A program made the position numbers and the translations under genes. DNA of 64,000 nucleotides from Acidobacteriota bacterium (GTDB lineage Bacteria > Acidobacteriota > Thermoanaerobaculia > Multivoradales > Multivoraceae): contig QQVD01000037.1 of the NCBI GenBank assembly GCA_003388555.1, positions 1 to 64,000 on the forward strand. Reading direction: 5' to 3'. Under the pieces are notes generated by a model. That model saw only the letters and a program-made list of their open reading frames with translations, did no database searches and was not told the DNA's origin. Positions within the stretch are counted from its first letter, which is position 1; the number at the start of each line of letters is the position of its first letter. Of the stretch, positions 25,644 through 36,070 are shown piece after piece.

Positions 25644-26695
25644 AGGCTCGCCGGGCTCGCGGGCTGGCGTTGGTGGTGGCCGCATTCGCGGCGCTCGGGC
25701 ACGCCGGGTCGCTCGGGGCGCTGGAGGTCGACCCGTACCACGCCTGGCAGCAGGAGATCGAGGATTCCGCCGACCTGCTCAACGCCTTTCTGGCCGAGTC
25801 CTTCGCCGAGTCGATCGAGCTCGCCAACCAGCGACCGGGGCGCTTCGCGACCTGTCCCGACGTGTCACGTCTCCTGATGCGGCGGGTGTTCTCCTCCGTG
25901 TTCGGGCGCAAGCCGGTGTTTCGCTTCATCGGTCGCCTGCCGCCCAGGTACAAGGCCGAAGGGGGGCACTTCTCGGAGGTCTGGCGCTCGCCCTATCGCT
26001 ACGTGCCGCAGCTCTACTTCTCTTCCCTCGCCGAGACGATCAACGTCGACGGCGTCTATCTCGGCAAGGACAAGATCACTCACGTGTTCGGCTTCGGTCG
26101 TCGCTACTACTCCCGATACCTGCGGGCACGGGAGCGGGGCCTCTCGGCGGAGGAGGCGGTGGCCGAGGCGGTCGCCCGAGGCATGAAGCAGGAGGCCGGC
26201 TGGGTGGGCGGGAGGATCGACGGCATCTTCTCCTACGCCGATCTCGAGTCGAACTACCGCGGGCTCCAGCTCGCCAGGTCGCTGTGTGAGGACCTCGGGG
26301 GAGGCGATGCGCTCGACCTGTCGGGAGGCCCCGGAAGCTGGCGGCTGGTCGGCGTGCTCGACATCCGCGACGTGGTCAATCCGCTGTTCGACGAGGGCTA
26401 CAACACGCCTCGTATGGTCAGCGCGCTGTGGCCGGGCGTGCGGCTGCGGCTGCGGCGGTTCTGCACCGTGCTCGAACTGCCGGAAGTCCGGCAGCGTCTG
26501 GAGCGCTACGACGCCCGCATCGAGAGGCTCGACAGCCCCTCGGAGGAGCTGATCGCCGAGCTGTCGACGGACAGGCAGCGAGCCAGGCGACGGCAGCACT
26601 CGATCTTCACCCTCTGCGCCCTCGACACGGGGTCGCCAGCGACGCTGCCGGCGACCGGCGTCAGCGGCCCGATCGGCGAGGATCGAAGGCGCTGA
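25640..26695 (+). CDS. Exported protein of unknown function
   Basis: A 351-residue protein I do not recognise. It starts at an ATG overlapping the hydrolase stop (ATGA), with GAGGAGG just upstream. A short signal peptide (LALVVAAFAALGHAGSLG) is clear. The mature part is mainly helical: DLLNAFLAESFAESIELAN near residue 45, RLPPRYKAEGGHF and a conserved-looking GKDKITHVFGFGRRYYSRYL near residue 145, then GMKQEAGWVGGRIDG. The Lys-Asp-Lys-x-x-His and Arg/Tyr cluster looks like an active or binding site. The last 40 residues are low-complexity. Tight coupling to the exported hydrolase suggests a shared periplasmic task. Confidence 0.7.
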   Translation: MKARRARGLALVVAAFAALGHAGSLGALEVDPYHAWQQEIEDSADLLNAFLAESFAESIELANQRPGRFATCPDVSRLLMRRVFSSVFGRKPVFRFIGRLPPRYKAEGGHFSEVWRSPYRYVPQLYFSSLAETINVDGVYLGKDKITHVFGFGRRYYSRYLRARERGLSAEEAVAEAVARGMKQEAGWVGGRIDGIFSYADLESNYRGLQLARSLCEDLGGGDALDLSGGPGSWRLVGVLDIRDVVNPLFDEGYNTPRMVSALWPGVRLRLRRFCTVLELPEVRQRLERYDARIERLDSPSEELIAELSTDRQRARRRQHSIFTLCALDTGSPATLPATGVSGPIGEDRRR

Positions 26696-26740
26696 CGCGA
26701 CGTGCTCCGGCCGAGTGCCTCCGTCCGGCGGTGTGCGAGA

Positions 26741-26941
26741 TCACTCGGAGGAGGCAGCCTCGGCCGGCTCCTCCCCGAGCCAGGCGGCAAGGGCCCGCCG
26801 CTGCTCAGCGGTGGGCTCGGCGAACGGCCGCACCTTCCACTCGCCGTCGACGGTCTCGGCGAGCTCGATCTCGGCCTCGATCGAGCACACCGTGAGCCTC
26901 GCCGCGAGTCGCCGATGGTCGCCGGCGCGGCTCGCGACCAC
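26741..26941 (-). CDS. Possible small hypothetical protein (66 aa)
   Basis: A 66-residue frame starting with GTG in the 344-base gap between two plus-strand genes. The composition is protein-like: an N-terminal segment rich in charged and hydrophobic residues (CSIEAEIELAETVDGEW) and a C-terminal helix (AEQRRALAAWLGEEPAE). There is no Shine-Dalgarno and I recognise no family. It may be real, but chance open frames are common at this G+C. Nothing else is visible in this gap except a TAAGGT hexamer at 26960-26965. Confidence 0.3.
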   Translation of the reverse strand: MVASRAGDHRRLAARLTVCSIEAEIELAETVDGEWKVRPFAEPTAEQRRALAAWLGEEPAEAASSE

Positions 26942-27039
26942 GGCTGTGCTCGGATGGTCTAAGGTGAGGCGTGCGGCGCCAGCGCACCCGTTTCGGTGAC
27001 CGCTCGGCGCGCAGGAGGAGGCGTCCGGAGTTTGCAGCC

Positions 27040-27363
27040 ATGCGTGGAGATGGTGGTCGTTTCGAGCTCGACGCCGGCAGTCGCGCTGCGCCGCGACGCC
27101 GCGGTACCGGCAGGATCGCGCTACGCGTCGTGCTGCTCGGCATCATCGTCGCGCTCGCCTACCTGCGTCAGCCGAGCCAGAGCCAGATGTTGGGGCTGGT
27201 CCTGGCGATCGCCTGGGCCCTGCTGCTGCCGCTCGTCCTGCGCGGCGTGTGGCGGGTGACCACAGGTCGCGCCGCCGCGGCGCGCTATGTCTCGCTGGCG
27301 ATCGCGGCCGTCGTGCTGCTGCTCGCATTCGCCTTCGGCGTGCGGCCGTTGCTGACGCTCTGA
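27040..27363 (+). CDS. Small membrane protein, two helices
   Basis: A 107-residue protein with a basic N-terminal tail (about 30 residues) and three hydrophobic stretches: IALRVVLLGIIVALAYL, MLGLVLAIAWALLLPLVL and ISLAIAAVVLLLAF-like sequence at the C-terminus. At least two of these should cross the membrane. The ATG at 27040 has GGAG 9 bases upstream and is preferred to a GTG at 26971. I recognise no family. The following GNAT gene starts 2 bases after its stop, which suggests one transcript. Confidence 0.6.
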   Translation: MRGDGGRFELDAGSRAAPRRRGTGRIALRVVLLGIIVALAYLRQPSQSQMLGLVLAIAWALLLPLVLRGVWRVTTGRAAAARYVSLAIAAVVLLLAFAFGVRPLLTL

Positions 27364-27364
27364 C

Positions 27365-27985
27365 ATGTCTGGAGTGGAGAACACCGTCGGCCCGGGAGCG
27401 CCGAGGCGAGCCGAGCGCGGGCTGCGCGAGCTCGGCACCGGGCGTCTCGACCTGCAGGCCGTGCGCCCTGCCGACGGTGACGAGCTGCATCGACTCTTCC
27501 TCGATCCCCAGGTGCGCCGCTACCTGCTCGACGACGAGGAGATGCCGCGCGAGTTCGTCGACCAGGTGATCGACGACTCCGACCGCGCCTTCTCGGATCA
27601 CGGAGTCGGTCTGTTCGTGATGCGTGAGAAGGGAAGGGAGCGGATCGTCGGCTTCGTCGGCTTCCGCGAGTTCTTCGAGCCGCCCGAGCTGCAGCTGCTC
27701 TACGGCCTGCACCCCGACGTCTGGGGTCGCGGCTACGCCACCGAGTCCTCGCGGGCGATCATCGATCACGCCTTCTCGCAGCTCGCCTTCGAGGAGGTGA
27801 TCGCAGCCACCGATCCGCCGAACAACGCCTCGCTCGCCGTGATGCGTCGTCTCGGCCTGCGCGATCGTCCGAGCGTCGAGAAGGACGGCCGCACGACGCT
27901 CTATACCGGGATCCGTCGTGACCAGTGGCGCTCCGACCACGGAGAGGGCGAAGCCGACCGGGGCTCTGGCCGAGAGCCCGGATGA
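27365..27985 (+). CDS. RimJ/RimL-type GNAT acetyltransferase
   Basis: A 206-residue GNAT protein of the Acetyltransf_3 (RimJ/RimL-like) group. The N-terminal strand GTGRLDLQAVRPADGDELHRLF is typical of that group. The acetyl-CoA loop is WGRGYATESSRAI near residue 120, and the C-terminal ATDPPNNASLAVMRRLGLR is the usual Asn-containing helix motif. It probably acetylates an amino group on a protein or small molecule. It starts directly after the small membrane protein gene and converges with the TPR gene, with only 12 bases between stops. Confidence 0.83.
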   Translation: MSGVENTVGPGAPRRAERGLRELGTGRLDLQAVRPADGDELHRLFLDPQVRRYLLDDEEMPREFVDQVIDDSDRAFSDHGVGLFVMREKGRERIVGFVGFREFFEPPELQLLYGLHPDVWGRGYATESSRAIIDHAFSQLAFEEVIAATDPPNNASLAVMRRLGLRDRPSVEKDGRTTLYTGIRRDQWRSDHGEGEADRGSGREPG

Positions 27986-27997
27986 CCCACCGAGACG

Positions 27998-29806
27998 TCA
28001 GGGTCTGGGACCCGACGACACCCCGTCCGTCGTCTGCGACTCTGGATCCCCGCCGCCGCGCACGCCGCCGGGGGCCTCGATCCGGAGCTGCTGCGCGGCG
28101 TCCCTCGCCGCTTCGAGCCCCGGCGTGCCCTCTTCGGCGTCTCGCCAGATCTCGAGCAGCTCCTGCAAGGCGCCACGGGCGCGCTCCTCGGCGAGAGCCC
28201 CCCCTTCGGCGAGAGAGGCCAAAACGAGACCGGCGAGCGAAGCGGTGCGTCGCGGTGTGCGCTCGAGCTGGCGCTCGAAGGCCGCGGCGGCGTCCGCGTG
28301 GCGCTTCGCCTCGAGCAGCTCCTCGCCGAGCAGCTCCCAGCTCGGCTTGTCGATCTCGGGCGGTCCGAAGGCGAAGGGCAGGCTGCTCTCCAGCTCGGCC
28401 ATGGCGCGCAGCTTGGCGAGCCCTTCGTCGCGTCTGCCGCGGGCGATCGTCAGCAATCCCTCGATCTGGCCGACCTGGATGTCGGCGTGCTGCTGGGTGT
28501 CGAAACGGTCGAGGGCGGCGTCCGGCATGAGGTAGAAGATCTCTCCGGCACGGTCGACCTCGCCGCGCTCGAGCGCTGCCCAGGCGTCGGTGAAGAGCAT
28601 GCGGCGTGCCCCGGGCGTTTCGTCGTCGACGCTGCTCGTCCAGGTCGCGACCCGCTCGGGATCGTCACGGTCGAGCACGTCGCGCGCGCGCATCGCTGCG
28701 AAGTGCCAGCGCTCGCCGCCGCCGGGCTCGTTGCGGATGCGCGCCTGGCAGGCGGTGAGCAGCTCGTCGGCGCGGCTGAGCTGGCCGCGCTGCAGGTAGC
28801 CGTAGTGCAGCCAGTAGGGATAGTGGCCGCACACCACGTCGCGCTCGCCGCGCCGCGCCATCGCCTCGTTCTGCTCGCGCATCGCGTTGATGTTGGCCTC
28901 GATCACCTCCGGCCACATGCCGAGGGCGACGAAGATGTGCGACGTCATGTGCTGGGCGTGCGCGGCGTCGGGCGCGATCTCGGCGTACGCCTCGGCCATC
29001 GGCAGGCCCAGCGGCGCGTGCACCGGATCGTCGAACGAGTGGATCAGGTAATGGGCTGCGCCGGGATGTTCGGGGTTGCGCTCCCACACCGGCATCGCGG
29101 TGGCCGCGGCGCGCATGTAGGTGGCGAAGTCGCGACCCTCGTGGGCCGAGCCGAGGATCGCCAGGGCCCAGAACGAGCGCGCCTCGTGATCCTCGGGGTA
29201 CTGCTCGGCGAGGCGGGCGAGCGCGTCGCGGTAGACGTCGTCGCGCTGCTCCTTGTCGAGCTCGGCGGTTGCCGGCAGGTTGCCGTAGAGCAGCTCGAGG
29301 GTCTCGAGGTAGGAGCGCTCGCGCGGCGTCGCCGTCTTGGCGAGTCGCTCCTCGGCGCTCGGCGCGTAGCGCGCCAGCACCGCGTTGGCAGCGTCGCGGT
29401 CCTGCGCCATCCAGATCGGGTGGTTGTGGGTCATCGCCTCGCCCCAGTAGGCGAGGGCGAAGCCGGGGTCGATCTCCTGGGCGCGCCGGAAGGCCGCGGC
29501 GGCGTCCTCGTACTCGAAGTTGTGCAGATAGAGCACGCCCTGCACGAAGTCGGCCTGGGCCTCGGTGGCACCCGAGTTGGGGAACTCGACACGCCCGAGC
29601 AGGTTGGCGCTGCGGGCGCCGGGCACCTCGGTCGCGTCCGTCGCTTCTGCCGACGGCTTCGGGCTGGCGGTCCCGTCGTCGCAGTGGGCGGTGTGCTGGG
29701 CCGGCAGCGCCGAGGCGAGGAGAGCGAGCAGCACCAGCAGGAGCGAGAGCGGCCGCACCGCGTGGCGGGTCGGTCGGGTGATGCGGCGGAAGGGAGTCGG
29801 CGTCAT
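27998..29806 (-). CDS. Exported TPR-repeat protein
   Basis: A 602-residue protein with a strong signal peptide (LSLLLVLLALLASALPAQ). Tetratricopeptide-like helices appear near residue 80 (YLHNFEYEDAAAAFRRAQEI, then GFALAYWGEAMTHNHP) and again in the C-terminal third (ERGEVDRAGEIFYLMP, AKRHADAAAAFERQLERTP). The middle holds HYLIHSFDDPVHAPLGLPMAE and MTSHIFVALGMW, conserved in a family of soil-bacterial TPR proteins of unknown role. It is likely periplasmic, forming a protein-binding scaffold. AGGAGG lies right before the ATG, and a TACACT box 22 bases upstream gives a very short leader. Confidence 0.83.
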   Translation of the reverse strand: MTPTPFRRITRPTRHAVRPLSLLLVLLALLASALPAQHTAHCDDGTASPKPSAEATDATEVPGARSANLLGRVEFPNSGATEAQADFVQGVLYLHNFEYEDAAAAFRRAQEIDPGFALAYWGEAMTHNHPIWMAQDRDAANAVLARYAPSAEERLAKTATPRERSYLETLELLYGNLPATAELDKEQRDDVYRDALARLAEQYPEDHEARSFWALAILGSAHEGRDFATYMRAAATAMPVWERNPEHPGAAHYLIHSFDDPVHAPLGLPMAEAYAEIAPDAAHAQHMTSHIFVALGMWPEVIEANINAMREQNEAMARRGERDVVCGHYPYWLHYGYLQRGQLSRADELLTACQARIRNEPGGGERWHFAAMRARDVLDRDDPERVATWTSSVDDETPGARRMLFTDAWAALERGEVDRAGEIFYLMPDAALDRFDTQQHADIQVGQIEGLLTIARGRRDEGLAKLRAMAELESSLPFAFGPPEIDKPSWELLGEELLEAKRHADAAAAFERQLERTPRRTASLAGLVLASLAEGGALAEERARGALQELLEIWRDAEEGTPGLEAARDAAQQLRIEAPGGVRGGGDPESQTTDGVSSGPRP

Positions 29807-29828
29807 GGTGCACCTCCTGAGAGGGAGC

Positions 29829-29834
29829 AGTGTA
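29829..29834 (-). promoter_or_regulatory. Candidate -10 box (TACACT) of TPR gene
   Basis: TACACT on the minus strand lies 22 bases before the TPR gene ATG, so the predicted leader of about 15 bases holds little more than the AGGAGG site at 29813-29818. It is the same hexamer as before the acyl-CoA synthetase and helicase genes. Confidence 0.45.
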
Positions 29835-29927
29835 GCGGTCGCGCCGAGTCGGGAGAGGGCTCCCGTGCAGGCGGAGGGCCGGTGGGTCGCTGCGGCTCCG
29901 GGCTATCGGCCCGCCGGCGGATGCGGT

Positions 29928-29933
29928 TAGCCT
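29928..29933 (+). promoter_or_regulatory. -10 box of a likely leaderless transcript (TAGCCT)
   Basis: TAGCCT ends 7 bases before the ATG of the CysE-like gene. The GGGAG next to the ATG has no spacer, so it cannot serve as a normal Shine-Dalgarno. The geometry matches those at 21686 and 56668. Confidence 0.4.
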
Positions 29934-29940
29934 GCGGGAG

Positions 29941-30609
29941 ATGTTCCAGCTGCTCCAGGCCGACTTTAGGCGCCTCGCCGCCCTGCGGGGGCGGGAAGGA
30001 CTCGCCTTCGCGCTGCAGACGGTGCTGTTCGACAACGGCTTCCAGGCGGTCTTCGGCTACCGGGTCGCCAGCGCCCTGAAGCGCCTCGGGCTGCCGCTGC
30101 TGCCGGCGATCGTCTGGCGCTGGACCATCTTCTGCACCGGGGTCGACGTCAACCCCCGGGCGCGCTTCGGCCGCGGCCTGGTGATCAGCCACGGGGTCGG
30201 CCTGGTGGTCGGCGCCGACGTCACGGTGGGCGAGAACTGCCTGCTGCACCACCAGGTGACGCTCGGAGCGCCCACCGTTGGCCGGATCAGCGAGAACCCG
30301 CGCCTCGGCCACGACGTCACCGTCGGCGCCGGAGCCGTCGTGCTCGGCGGCATCGAGGTCGGCGATCGCGCCGTGATCGGTGCCGCGGCGCTGGTGATCG
30401 GCGACGTGCCGGCGGGGGCGCTGGCGCTGGCGCCCGCGGCCCGGCTGCGCGATGCGCCGCCGGAGACCGAGCGTGACCGCGATGTGCGCGACGGTGCTGG
30501 GACGACCGGGAGGGGCAACTCGCCGACACCGCCGACACCGCCGACACCGGCGACACCGGCGACACCGGCGACACCGCCGACGCCGAAGCAGGAAAGAGGA
30601 CCAGGATGA
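29941..30609 (+). CDS. Serine acetyltransferase-like (CysE) LbH protein
   Basis: A 222-residue left-handed beta-helix acyltransferase. Hexapeptide repeats run from GVDVNPRARFGRGLVISHG to VGDRAVIGAAALVIGDVPAGALA, with the catalytic-type His in the HGVGLVVG and LLHHQVTLGA regions. The short N-terminal helical part suggests the compact class of serine acetyltransferases found in many bacteria, which make O-acetylserine for cysteine synthesis. After residue 185 the protein enters a charged stretch and then a Thr-Pro tail made by a 9-bp tandem repeat (30521-30585), which is surely disordered. Its stop overlaps the msrB start (ATGA). The pairing with msrB fits sulfur amino acid metabolism, but other acceptors are possible. 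Confidence 0.75.
   Translation: MFQLLQADFRRLAALRGREGLAFALQTVLFDNGFQAVFGYRVASALKRLGLPLLPAIVWRWTIFCTGVDVNPRARFGRGLVISHGVGLVVGADVTVGENCLLHHQVTLGAPTVGRISENPRLGHDVTVGAGAVVLGGIEVGDRAVIGAAALVIGDVPAGALALAPAARLRDAPPETERDRDVRDGAGTTGRGNSPTPPTPPTPATPATPATPPTPKQERGPG
30521..30585 (+). repeat. 9-bp in-frame tandem repeat (Thr-Pro tail)
   Basis: Seven consecutive copies of a 9-base unit, first CGCCGACAC three times, then CGGCGACAC three times, then CGCCGACGC. They keep the reading frame and encode alternating Thr-Pro-Pro and Thr-Pro-Ala triplets at the end of the CysE-like protein. Copy-number change would lengthen or shorten the tail without a frameshift. Confidence 0.9.
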
Positions 30610-31091
30610 GCCACGACGAGGATCGCAGCGAAGGATGGCGCAGCTTCCTGCCCGCGGGTGCCGAGGGCGACGAGCTCGGGATCGACGACGATCTGGCGCC
30701 GCTCGAGCTCGACGAGGGCGAATGGCGGGCCCGCCTCGACGAGGCGGCCTTCGACGTGCTGCGCGAGGAGGGCACCGAGCGCGCCTTCACCCACGAGTTG
30801 AACGACGAGAAGCGCGCCGGGCTCTACCTCTGCGCCGGGTGCGGCCTGCCGCTGTTCACCTCGCAGATGAAGTACGACTCGGGCACCGGATGGCCGTCGT
30901 TCTACGACTGCATCGACGGACACCTCGACACCCGCCGCGACTTCAAGCTCTTCGTGCCGCGCACCGAGTACCACTGCGCCCGCTGCGGCGGTCACCAGGG
31001 TCACGTGTTCGGCGACGGCCCGCGGCCGACCGGCAAGCGCTACTGCAACAACGGCGTGGCGCTGCGCTTCGTGCCCCGCGACGGCGAGTGA
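30606..31091 (+). CDS. msrB: Peptide-methionine (R)-S-oxide reductase
   Basis: A 161-residue MsrB that reduces methionine-R-sulfoxide in proteins. Two zinc-binding CxxC pairs are present: LCAGCGLPLF near residue 78 and CARCGGHQGHVF near 125. The catalytic Cys is in KRYCNNGVALRF near 148, where most enzymes have RYCxNS/G. The substrate pocket segment GTGWPSFYD is intact. There is no signal peptide, so it is cytosolic. The first 35 residues before the domain are acidic. Its ATG overlaps the stop of the CysE-like gene, so expression is coupled to it. A hairpin follows the stop. Confidence 0.93.
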   Translation: MSHDEDRSEGWRSFLPAGAEGDELGIDDDLAPLELDEGEWRARLDEAAFDVLREEGTERAFTHELNDEKRAGLYLCAGCGLPLFTSQMKYDSGTGWPSFYDCIDGHLDTRRDFKLFVPRTEYHCARCGGHQGHVFGDGPRPTGKRYCNNGVALRFVPRDGE

Positions 31092-31116
31092 AGCTCACCG
31101 GCCGACGGCGAACATA

Positions 31117-31135
31117 CGCTGACGCCGCTTCAGCG
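31117..31135. terminator. Hairpin between convergent genes
   Basis: CGCTGA and TCAGCG form a 6-bp stem with a 7-base loop. The right arm contains the stop codon of the methyltransferase gene on the minus strand, and it lies 25 bases after the msrB stop. Confidence 0.35.
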
Positions 31136-31816
31136 TCGCGCCACACCGTAGACCAGGTAGCGCTGCGACGGCGGCAGCAGCGGCGCCAGCAGGGTGTCGA
31201 GCTGGCCGAGCAGCCGGCGCTGCGACTCGCTGCGTCCGAAGGCGCCGAGGAAGCCGTGGGTGCGCCAGCGCGCGTCGGCGAAGTGGCCGAGCTCGGTCTC
31301 CAGCTCGTCGATCTCGAGGTAGCACCAGGTACGCGCCCAGGGCACGAAGCGGCGGCGCAGGGCGCGGTGCAGGCTCGAACCGGCGAGGTTCTCGGCGAAC
31401 AGCAGCACACCCCCGGGGCGCAGCGCCGCGTGCATGCGGCGCAGCGCCTCACGACGCGGCGCCGGGTCGCCAGGATCGGCGATGGCTCCGAGGATCGACT
31501 TGAACGCGACGACGTCGTAGTGCGGCTGCGCCGGCAGCGCGGTGGCGTCGAGCGCGCGGTACTCGATGCGCCCCGAGAGCGCGTGGCGTGCGTGCAGCGG
31601 CGCCGCGGCGTCGCGTGGGTCGCCGACGTCGGTGCAGTCGACGTGCATGCCGAGCGAGGCGAGCCACAGCGACAGGCCGCCGCGCCGCGCCCCCAGCTCG
31701 AGCGCCCGCAGGCCACCGGGATCGTCGGGCAGCGCGGCGCGCCAGAGCGGTAGCGCCCGCGACCAGTTGACCACGTCCCACTCGAAGATCGCGCCGGGGG
31801 AGATCGGTTCGGACAC
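31130..31816 (-). CDS. Class I SAM-dependent methyltransferase
   Basis: A 228-residue methyltransferase. Motif I reads LRALELGARRGGLSLWLAS, a variant of the glycine-rich E/DxGxGxG loop, near residue 35. An acidic residue at the end of strand 2 (HVDCTDVGDP) should bind the SAM ribose, and YDVVAFKSILGAI is motif post-II. The ALRPGGVLLFAENL segment is motif III. Start choice is uncertain: two GTG codons stand in tandem at 31819 and 31816, and no good Shine-Dalgarno is visible. The acceptor is unknown. It converges with msrB and diverges from the carboxylase operon. Confidence 0.72.
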   Translation of the reverse strand: MSEPISPGAIFEWDVVNWSRALPLWRAALPDDPGGLRALELGARRGGLSLWLASLGMHVDCTDVGDPRDAAAPLHARHALSGRIEYRALDATALPAQPHYDVVAFKSILGAIADPGDPAPRREALRRMHAALRPGGVLLFAENLAGSSLHRALRRRFVPWARTWCYLEIDELETELGHFADARWRTHGFLGAFGRSESQRRLLGQLDTLLAPLLPPSQRYLVYGVARR

Positions 31817-32119
31817 CACGGTGGTACTCGGCGCGCGTCGGTCGGATCGGCTCACGCTGCGAGCCGCAGCGCTGCACCTGGGAGCGTGCAGCGATTCTGT
31901 GTGACTCGATGGTCCGTTTCGGCGGTCGAGAGTTCGTCCCGCGGCGCTGGGCGACACCTCGTCGTTCGAGGCGGCCACAGCTCGGTGATGTCGACTTTGA
32001 CCTGAACGTGAAGGCCGCCGTAGGGTACCACGCAGCCCCAGGCACCTGGCCTTCGCCGGAGACCTCCCCGCTGAGGCTCTGCGTCGCGACGGCAGGGCTC
32101 TTTGCAGGCACCTCAGAAC
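31817..32119. other. 303-base divergent intergenic region
   Basis: This separates the methyltransferase gene (minus) from the carboxylase operon (plus). It contains the well-formed promoter at 31997-32026 for the operon. Otherwise I see no gene or RNA. Confidence 0.5.
31997..32026 (+). promoter_or_regulatory. Sigma70-like promoter of the carboxylase operon
   Basis: TTGACC (31997-32002) and TAGGGT (32021-32026) are separated by 18 bases. Transcription should begin near 32033, leaving a leader of about 87 bases before the first gene. This is the only site in the window with a good -35 and -10 at proper spacing. Confidence 0.55.
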
Positions 32120-33811
32120 ATGCCGACGGACTCCCGCCCCTTCCCGCTCCACGGCGCCGGCCCTGCCCCCAGCCCGCTGCCGAGCACCCGCATCAGCTCG
32201 CGGATCGACGTGCGCTCGGAGGCGTTCCGCAAGAACCGCGAGGACCTGCTCGAACAGCTGCAGCAGATCGACGAGCTGCAGCAGGAGGTGGCGCGAGGCG
32301 GTGGGCCGGAGGCGATGCAGCGCCTCGCCGCGCGCGGCAAGCTGCCGATCCGCCGCCGCGTCGCGCTCGCTCTCGATCCCGACACGGCCTTCCTCGAGAT
32401 CTCGCCGCTGGCAGCCTGGTGCTCGGAGTTCACCGTCGGCTCCGGCTTCGTGGTCGGCATCGGGATCATCTCGGGCGTCGAGTGCCTGATCCTCGGCCAC
32501 GACCCTTCGGTGCGCGCCGGTGCCTTCAACGCCTTCAACTCGAAGAAGCTGATGCGCGGTCTCGAGATCGCCCGCACCAACCGCCTGCCCTACGTGCAGT
32601 TCGTCGAGTCGGCCGGCGCCGACCTGCGCGGCGTGGTGGGAGACCCCGAGGCGGCGATGCGCCGCGACGTCGACCACTTCGCCGAATCGGGGCGGCTCTT
32701 CTACGAGATCTCGGAGCTGTCGAAGCTGCGCATCCCGACGGTGTCGGTGGTCTTCGGCTCGTCGACCGCCGGCGGCGCCTACCAGCCGGGGATGAGCGAC
32801 TACAACATCTTCATCGAGAACCAGTCGAAGGTCTTCCTCGGCGGCCCGCCGCTGGTCAAGATGGCGACCGGCGAAGACGCCGACGACGAGAGCCTGGGCG
32901 GCGCCGAGATGCACTGTCGGGTGTCCGGCCTCGGCGACTACCTGGCGCGCGACGAGCACGACGCGATCCGCCAGCTGCGCGACGTCGTCGCCCATCTCGG
33001 CTGGCGCAAGCAGGGTCCCGAGCCGAGCTTCCCGGTCGAGGAGCCGGTGCTCGATCCGGAGGAGCTGCTCGGCCTCGTCTCGCGCGACCTGCGCTCGCCG
33101 TTCGACGTGCGCGAGGTCATCGGCCGCATCGTCGACGGCTCACGCTTCGAGGAGTTCAAGCCGCTCTACGGGCCGACGCTGGTCTGTGGCTGGGCCAGCG
33201 TGCACGGCTACCGGGTCGGGGTGCTGGGCAACAACGGGGCGCTCTTCTCGGAGTCGGCGGAGAAGGCGGCGCAGTTCATCCAGCTGTGCAACCAGATCGA
33301 CACGCCGCTGCTCTTCCTGCACAACATCACCGGCTACATCGTCGGCACCGAGTACGAGCAGGGCGGCATCACCAAGAACGGCTCGAAGATGATCAACGCG
33401 GTGTCGAACTCGACCGTGCCGCACGTCACGGTGATCCTCGGCGCTTCCTACGGAGCTGGAAACTACGGCATGAGCGGGCGCGCCTATGGCACCCGCTTCA
33501 CCTTCCTCTGGCCGACCGCCAAGATCGCGGTGATGGGCCCCAAGCAGATGGCCGGCGTGATGTCGATCGTCGGGCGCAACGCGGCGGCGCGGCGCGGGCA
33601 GCCCTTCGACGAGGAGGCCGACGCCGCTCGCGCCGCCGAGGTCGAGCACTGGATGGAGAAGCGCTCGCTCGGTCTCTACGCGACGTCGCGGGTCTCCGAC
33701 GACGGCATGATCGATCCGCGCGACACCCGCACCGTCGTCGGCATCGCCCTCTCGGCCTGCGCCAGTCGCGAGGTGCGCGGCGCTCCCGGCTACGCGGTCT
33801 GGAGGATGTGA
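32120..33811 (+). CDS. Acyl-CoA carboxylase beta (carboxyltransferase) subunit
   Basis: A 563-residue carboxyltransferase of the methylcrotonyl-/geranyl-CoA carboxylase type (LiuB/AtuC-like). It moves CO2 from carboxybiotin to an enoyl-CoA. The N-terminal half has the family's GKLPIRRRVALALDPDTAFLE region, and the oxyanion segments are recognisable: FVESAGADL, FGSSTAGGAYQPGMSDY and, in the C-terminal half, LHNITGYIVGTEYEQGGI and GASYGAGNYGMSGRAY. These last two are typical of MCC/GCC rather than propionyl-CoA carboxylases. The ATG at 32120 has no clear Shine-Dalgarno; a TTG at 32102 is an alternative. It is the first gene of a four-gene operon, followed by the biotin carboxylase with no gap. 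Confidence 0.87.
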   Translation: MPTDSRPFPLHGAGPAPSPLPSTRISSRIDVRSEAFRKNREDLLEQLQQIDELQQEVARGGGPEAMQRLAARGKLPIRRRVALALDPDTAFLEISPLAAWCSEFTVGSGFVVGIGIISGVECLILGHDPSVRAGAFNAFNSKKLMRGLEIARTNRLPYVQFVESAGADLRGVVGDPEAAMRRDVDHFAESGRLFYEISELSKLRIPTVSVVFGSSTAGGAYQPGMSDYNIFIENQSKVFLGGPPLVKMATGEDADDESLGGAEMHCRVSGLGDYLARDEHDAIRQLRDVVAHLGWRKQGPEPSFPVEEPVLDPEELLGLVSRDLRSPFDVREVIGRIVDGSRFEEFKPLYGPTLVCGWASVHGYRVGVLGNNGALFSESAEKAAQFIQLCNQIDTPLLFLHNITGYIVGTEYEQGGITKNGSKMINAVSNSTVPHVTVILGASYGAGNYGMSGRAYGTRFTFLWPTAKIAVMGPKQMAGVMSIVGRNAAARRGQPFDEEADAARAAEVEHWMEKRSLGLYATSRVSDDGMIDPRDTRTVVGIALSACASREVRGAPGYAVWRM

Positions 33812-36066
<2,255 letters not shown>

Positions 36067-36070
<4 letters not shown>

